DNA from: Legionella genomosp. 1
GTDB taxonomy: Bacteria > Pseudomonadota > Gammaproteobacteria > Legionellales > Legionellaceae
Reading direction: 5' to 3'
DNA: 16,471 nt
Assembly (NCBI GenBank): GCA_945865355.1
Contig: CAMBDN010000029.1
Span: 1-16,471, forward strand
Positions 14,081 through 16,471 of this stretch are shown in pieces (the first letter of the stretch is position 1; every line of letters begins with the position of its first letter). The position numbers and the translations under genes are program-made. The notes under the pieces are model-generated. The model had not been told where the DNA came from. It saw only the letters and a list, made by a program, of their open reading frames with translations, and made no database searches.

Positions 14081-16471
14081 TTAGAAACTAGCAACGAGGT
14101 GTGTCAAAGAGTCCCCGTCTTGATCGTTGGTCTTGCTTGTTTTATTCGAAAACATCGTGTTTCGATTTACACCAACACCAACACCTGATTTAGAAGTAAC
14201 CCTAGATTGAGCGTCTTGTTCCTCAACAAAAAGCAGGTCTTCTTGGAATGCCCTTGAAATAGCTCTCCATGGACTAATATTGTGAAAAGTGCGACTAATA
14301 CCTCTACCTGCTGTTTTAAAACACTCTTTAGCATGGGCACCAATCCATCCAAACGCTCGCGCTCGACGTCGATGAGAAGTCTCAAGTCTCTCGGCGATAT
14401 GTTTCCCTGCATAATTAAAAGCACGCCCTACGGGAACGCTAATGGTTTCCCGGCATTCGCTAGCATGCTGACCAACCCAGGTGAGTGCCCGACTCAAAGC
14501 TCTAAAGCCAGTTGCTAAGGCTTCCAGAGTATGCATTCCTATAAATCCTAAGCCGCGACCTATAGGTCTGCCTAGAGTCTCCAAGCACTCCCGTGCTTGA
14601 TGAGCGAACCAACCAGCTCCACGATACACTCCGCGGCCTAAAGTCTGTAAGCCACCAATGAAATAAGCGCCTACATAACTTAAACCACGCCCAAACCTCA
14701 CTCCAATTGCCTGCACGCATTCGCTCGCATGACGGCCAACCCAAGTGAGCGCACGACCAGTATGCGTGAGTCCAGTTTCCAAGGCTTCGAGGGTGTGCAT
14801 TCCTATAAATCCTAAGCCGCGACCTATAGGTCTGCCTAGAGTATCGAAGCATTCGCGTGCTTGATAGGCTAGCCAGCCAGCTCCGCGGTACACTCCGCGG
14901 CCCAAAGTCTGTAAGCCACCAATGAAATAAGCGCCTACATAACTTAAACCACGACCAGATTTCACTCCAATCGTCTGCAAGGATTCACTCGCATGACGAC
15001 CAAGCCAAGTTAGCGCACGACCAGTCTTTGTAAAGCCAGTTGCTAAGGCTTCCAAAGTATGCATTCCTATAAATCCTAAGCCGCGACCTATGGGTCTGCC
15101 TAGAGTCTCCAAGCACTCCCGTGCTTGATGAGCGAACCAACCAGCTCCACGATACACTCCGCGGCCTAAAGTCTGTAAATAAGTGCCTACATAACTTAAA
15201 CCACGCCCAAACCTCACTCCAATTGCCCGCAAACATTCACTCGCATGACGACCAAGCCAAGGTAGCGCACGACCAGTCTTTGTAAAGCCAGTTGCTAAGG
15301 CTTCCAGAGTATGCATTCCTATAAATCCTAAGCCGCGACCTATGGGTCTGTCTAGAGTCTCCAAGCACTCCCGTGCTTGATGAGCCAACCATCCAGCACC
15401 GCGGTACACTCTGCGACCCAGTGTTTCTAAGCTTTCAACAGCATGCGCACCCAGATAAGTTAAACCACGGCCAATCCATACGCCGATTGAGTCCAGGCAA
15501 TCACTTGCATGCGCACCAAACCAGGAAATTGCCCTTGCAGGCTGCTTAAATCCTGTTTGCAAGGCTTCCAGAATATGCATTCCTAAATACCCTAAAGCCC
15601 TACCAATTGGTCTGCCTAGAGTCTCCAAAGCTTTGCGTGCATGATGAGCGACCCAACCAATAACACGAGGAAACCAAACAGCCAAGTCATATAATTTTTC
15701 TCCAGTTGAATGGAGGAACTTCTGTGGTACTCTATAAAAAATTCTATTAGTCCAATAAGCAGTCAAAAATCCTGCCCTATAAAGTCCGCCAAATCTTAGC
15801 TTGCCTGCCCCCTGCCAATTTGAAGAATAATCCTCGTCTTCTTTAACTCTCTCAGTTGTTAAAGCATCCCAATAAGCTGTTCTCTTTTGTTGAACAATAT
15901 CATCTTCTACTTTATGGCTTTCGGCACGCTTGCGCCAAAATTCTTCGCGATCTTTAGGGCGGTTCGCATCCTCTTCCTTATGACGCGCTTCACGCTGATC
16001 CCAATATTCTTTCCGCGCTTTAGTTTGGGCTTCATCTTCAGTTTGATGGCGAACATTTCGATTTTCCCAATAGGCAGCTCGTTCTTTTTTGATGGTCTCA
16101 TCTTCTGCTTTTTGTGCCGAGGTGCGAGCTGACCAATATTCGGATCTTTTTTTGGTGCGGGCCTCATCTTCGACCTTATGGGTTGCAGCACGATCACGCC
16201 AAAATTGCTCACGTTCTTTAGGACGAGACTCGTCTTCTTGCGCATGACGTGCTTTACGATTATCCCAATACTCTTTGCGTAATAGAACTCGGGCCTCATC
16301 TTCTTTTTGATGGCGAGCGCCGCGGGCGTTCCAATATTCCGTGCGTGCCTCTTTCATCGCAGCATCTTCGGTCTCTTGCGCCTTAGCGCGCGCAGACCAA
16401 AATTCAGCCCCTTCCTTGGTACGGGCCTCATCTTCTGCCACAAGAGTTGCGACACGATCACGCCAAAATTG
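14081..16471 (-). CDS. large protein of 22-residue tandem repeats, N-terminus outside window
   Basis: About 796 residues are visible, ending at a stop at 14081-14083. The frame stays open through the window end, so a GTG at 16441 is not the real start. Four parts can be seen: (1) ten highly charged 22-residue units (15812-16471), each with Trp at position 3 and Glu-Asp at 13-14; (2) a 50-residue linker with aromatic and basic residues (15662-15811); (3) 21 Gly/Arg/aromatic units (14288-15661), each with an aromatic at position 3 and Arg at 21; (4) a 68-residue polar tail (14081-14287) with EDLLFVEEQD and a Gly-Val run. No signal peptide can be assessed and no enzyme motif is present. Units in both blocks share the same register and a four-unit cycle. 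I do not recognise the family. A membrane- or lipid-interacting helical scaffold, or a secreted effector, is possible, but both are inference. Confidence 0.88.
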   Translation of the reverse strand, partial: QFWRDRVATLVAEDEARTKEGAEFWSARAKAQETEDAAMKEARTEYWNARGARHQKEDEARVLLRKEYWDNRKARHAQEDESRPKEREQFWRDRAATHKVEDEARTKKRSEYWSARTSAQKAEDETIKKERAAYWENRNVRHQTEDEAQTKARKEYWDQREARHKEEDANRPKDREEFWRKRAESHKVEDDIVQQKRTAYWDALTTERVKEDEDYSSNWQGAGKLRFGGLYRAGFLTAYWTNRIFYRVPQKFLHSTGEKLYDLAVWFPRVIGWVAHHARKALETLGRPIGRALGYLGMHILEALQTGFKQPARAISWFGAHASDCLDSIGVWIGRGLTYLGAHAVESLETLGRRVYRGAGWLAHQARECLETLDRPIGRGLGFIGMHTLEALATGFTKTGRALPWLGRHASECLRAIGVRFGRGLSYVGTYLQTLGRGVYRGAGWFAHQARECLETLGRPIGRGLGFIGMHTLEALATGFTKTGRALTWLGRHASESLQTIGVKSGRGLSYVGAYFIGGLQTLGRGVYRGAGWLAYQARECFDTLGRPIGRGLGFIGMHTLEALETGLTHTGRALTWVGRHASECVQAIGVRFGRGLSYVGAYFIGGLQTLGRGVYRGAGWFAHQARECLETLGRPIGRGLGFIGMHTLEALATGFRALSRALTWVGQHASECRETISVPVGRAFNYAGKHIAERLETSHRRRARAFGWIGAHAKECFKTAGRGISRTFHNISPWRAISRAFQEDLLFVEEQDAQSRVTSKSGVGVGVNRNTMFSNKTSKTNDQDGDSLTHLVASF
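14288..15661 (-). repeat. 21 tandem 66-base coding repeats (hydrophobic Gly/Arg units), 264-base supercycle
   Basis: The block divides without gaps into 21 units of 22 codons, except unit 8 (15146-15199), which has lost four codons. Position 3 is W, F or Y and position 21 is Arg in all 21 units. Four unit types recur in fixed order: AGW.AHQARECLETLGRPIG, LGFIGMHTLEAL.TGFTKTG, LTWLGRHASECLQ.IGV..G and LSYVGAYFIGGLQTLGRGVY. This gives an 88-residue (264-base) cycle repeated about five times. The central copies (roughly 14500-15400) are nearly identical at the DNA level, while the outer copies are diverged. The DNA is clearly more GC-rich than the flanks and contains small palindromes such as AAGCACTCCCGTGCTT. 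Confidence 0.92.
15812..16471 (-). repeat. 10 tandem 66-base coding repeats (charged Trp/Glu-Asp units), 264-base supercycle
   Basis: Ten consecutive units of exactly 22 codons are visible and the array runs out of the window. Trp is at position 3 and Glu-Asp at 13-14 in all ten; Arg is at position 21 in eight of ten. The order of unit types repeats every four: QFWRDR, E(F/Y)WSAR, (E/A)YW(N/E), EYWD(N/Q)R and again QFWRDR. Units 1/5/9, 2/6, 3/7 and 4/8 are therefore closest to each other. The last unit (AYWDALTTERVKEDEDYSSN) is degenerate and leads into the linker. Confidence 0.92.

Noticed and set aside
14502..15236. Open frames of 80-120 codons on both strands within the repeat gene (for example 14502-14852 and 14985-15236 minus)
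   Set aside because: They exist because the 66-base period (a multiple of three) copies stop-free stretches in every frame. They lack independent start signals and the main frame covers the whole region.
14288..15661. CRISPR array or satellite-like non-coding repeat
   Set aside because: Units are contiguous without spacers, the period is 66/264 bases and a single reading frame is kept throughout, so this is a coding repeat.

Overview
The window looks like a chromosomal segment of an AT-rich gammaproteobacterium. A Legionellales-type (Legionella/Coxiella/Aquicella-like) host is my best guess. This rests on base composition, on the style of the MFS carrier and of the small 'YFSDRP' exported protein, and on a large tandem-repeat protein of the kind common in host-associated bacteria. 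No rRNA, tRNA or marker gene is present to confirm it.

Layout. Positions 1-1.1 kb (+) hold the tail of a coiled-coil protein cut by the window edge and a small exported protein of unknown function. Positions 1.4-5.3 kb (-) hold a tightly packed three-gene operon: a MoxR-type AAA+ ATPase, a DUF58 protein and a TgpA-like membrane transglutaminase. Its candidate promoter lies only a few bases ahead of moxR. Positions 5.3-5.6 kb are intergenic, with a REP-like palindromic repeat and a promoter candidate. Positions 5.6-7.9 kb (+) hold an MFS transporter and a helical protein of unknown function with a strong ribosome binding site and its own candidate terminator. Positions 7.9-13.8 kb (-) hold a complete biotin-independent malonate decarboxylase operon in the order mdcA, mdcC-mdcD, mdcE, mdcG, mdcB, mdcH. 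Positions 14.1-16.5 kb (-) hold the 3' part of a large repeat protein that runs off the window.

How the genes work together. In the mdc operon MdcB makes the prosthetic-group precursor and MdcG attaches it to the carrier-protein serine. MdcH loads the first malonyl group. MdcA swaps acetyl for malonyl on the carrier, and MdcD/MdcE decarboxylate malonyl-S-carrier to acetyl-S-carrier. The notable point is that the carrier (delta, MdcC) and the beta decarboxylase subunit (MdcD) form one continuous 394-residue polypeptide. No malonate transporter of the MdcLM or MdcF type and no LysR regulator (MdcR) lies in the window.

The most unusual object is the repeat protein. Everything visible except a 50-residue linker and a 68-residue tail can be cut into 31 consecutive units of 22 residues (one shortened to 18). 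Ten units are highly charged and 21 are Gly/Arg/aromatic. Both kinds share one register (aromatic at unit position 3, Arg at 21), and both show a higher-order cycle of four units (88 residues). I do not recognise this architecture as a named family.
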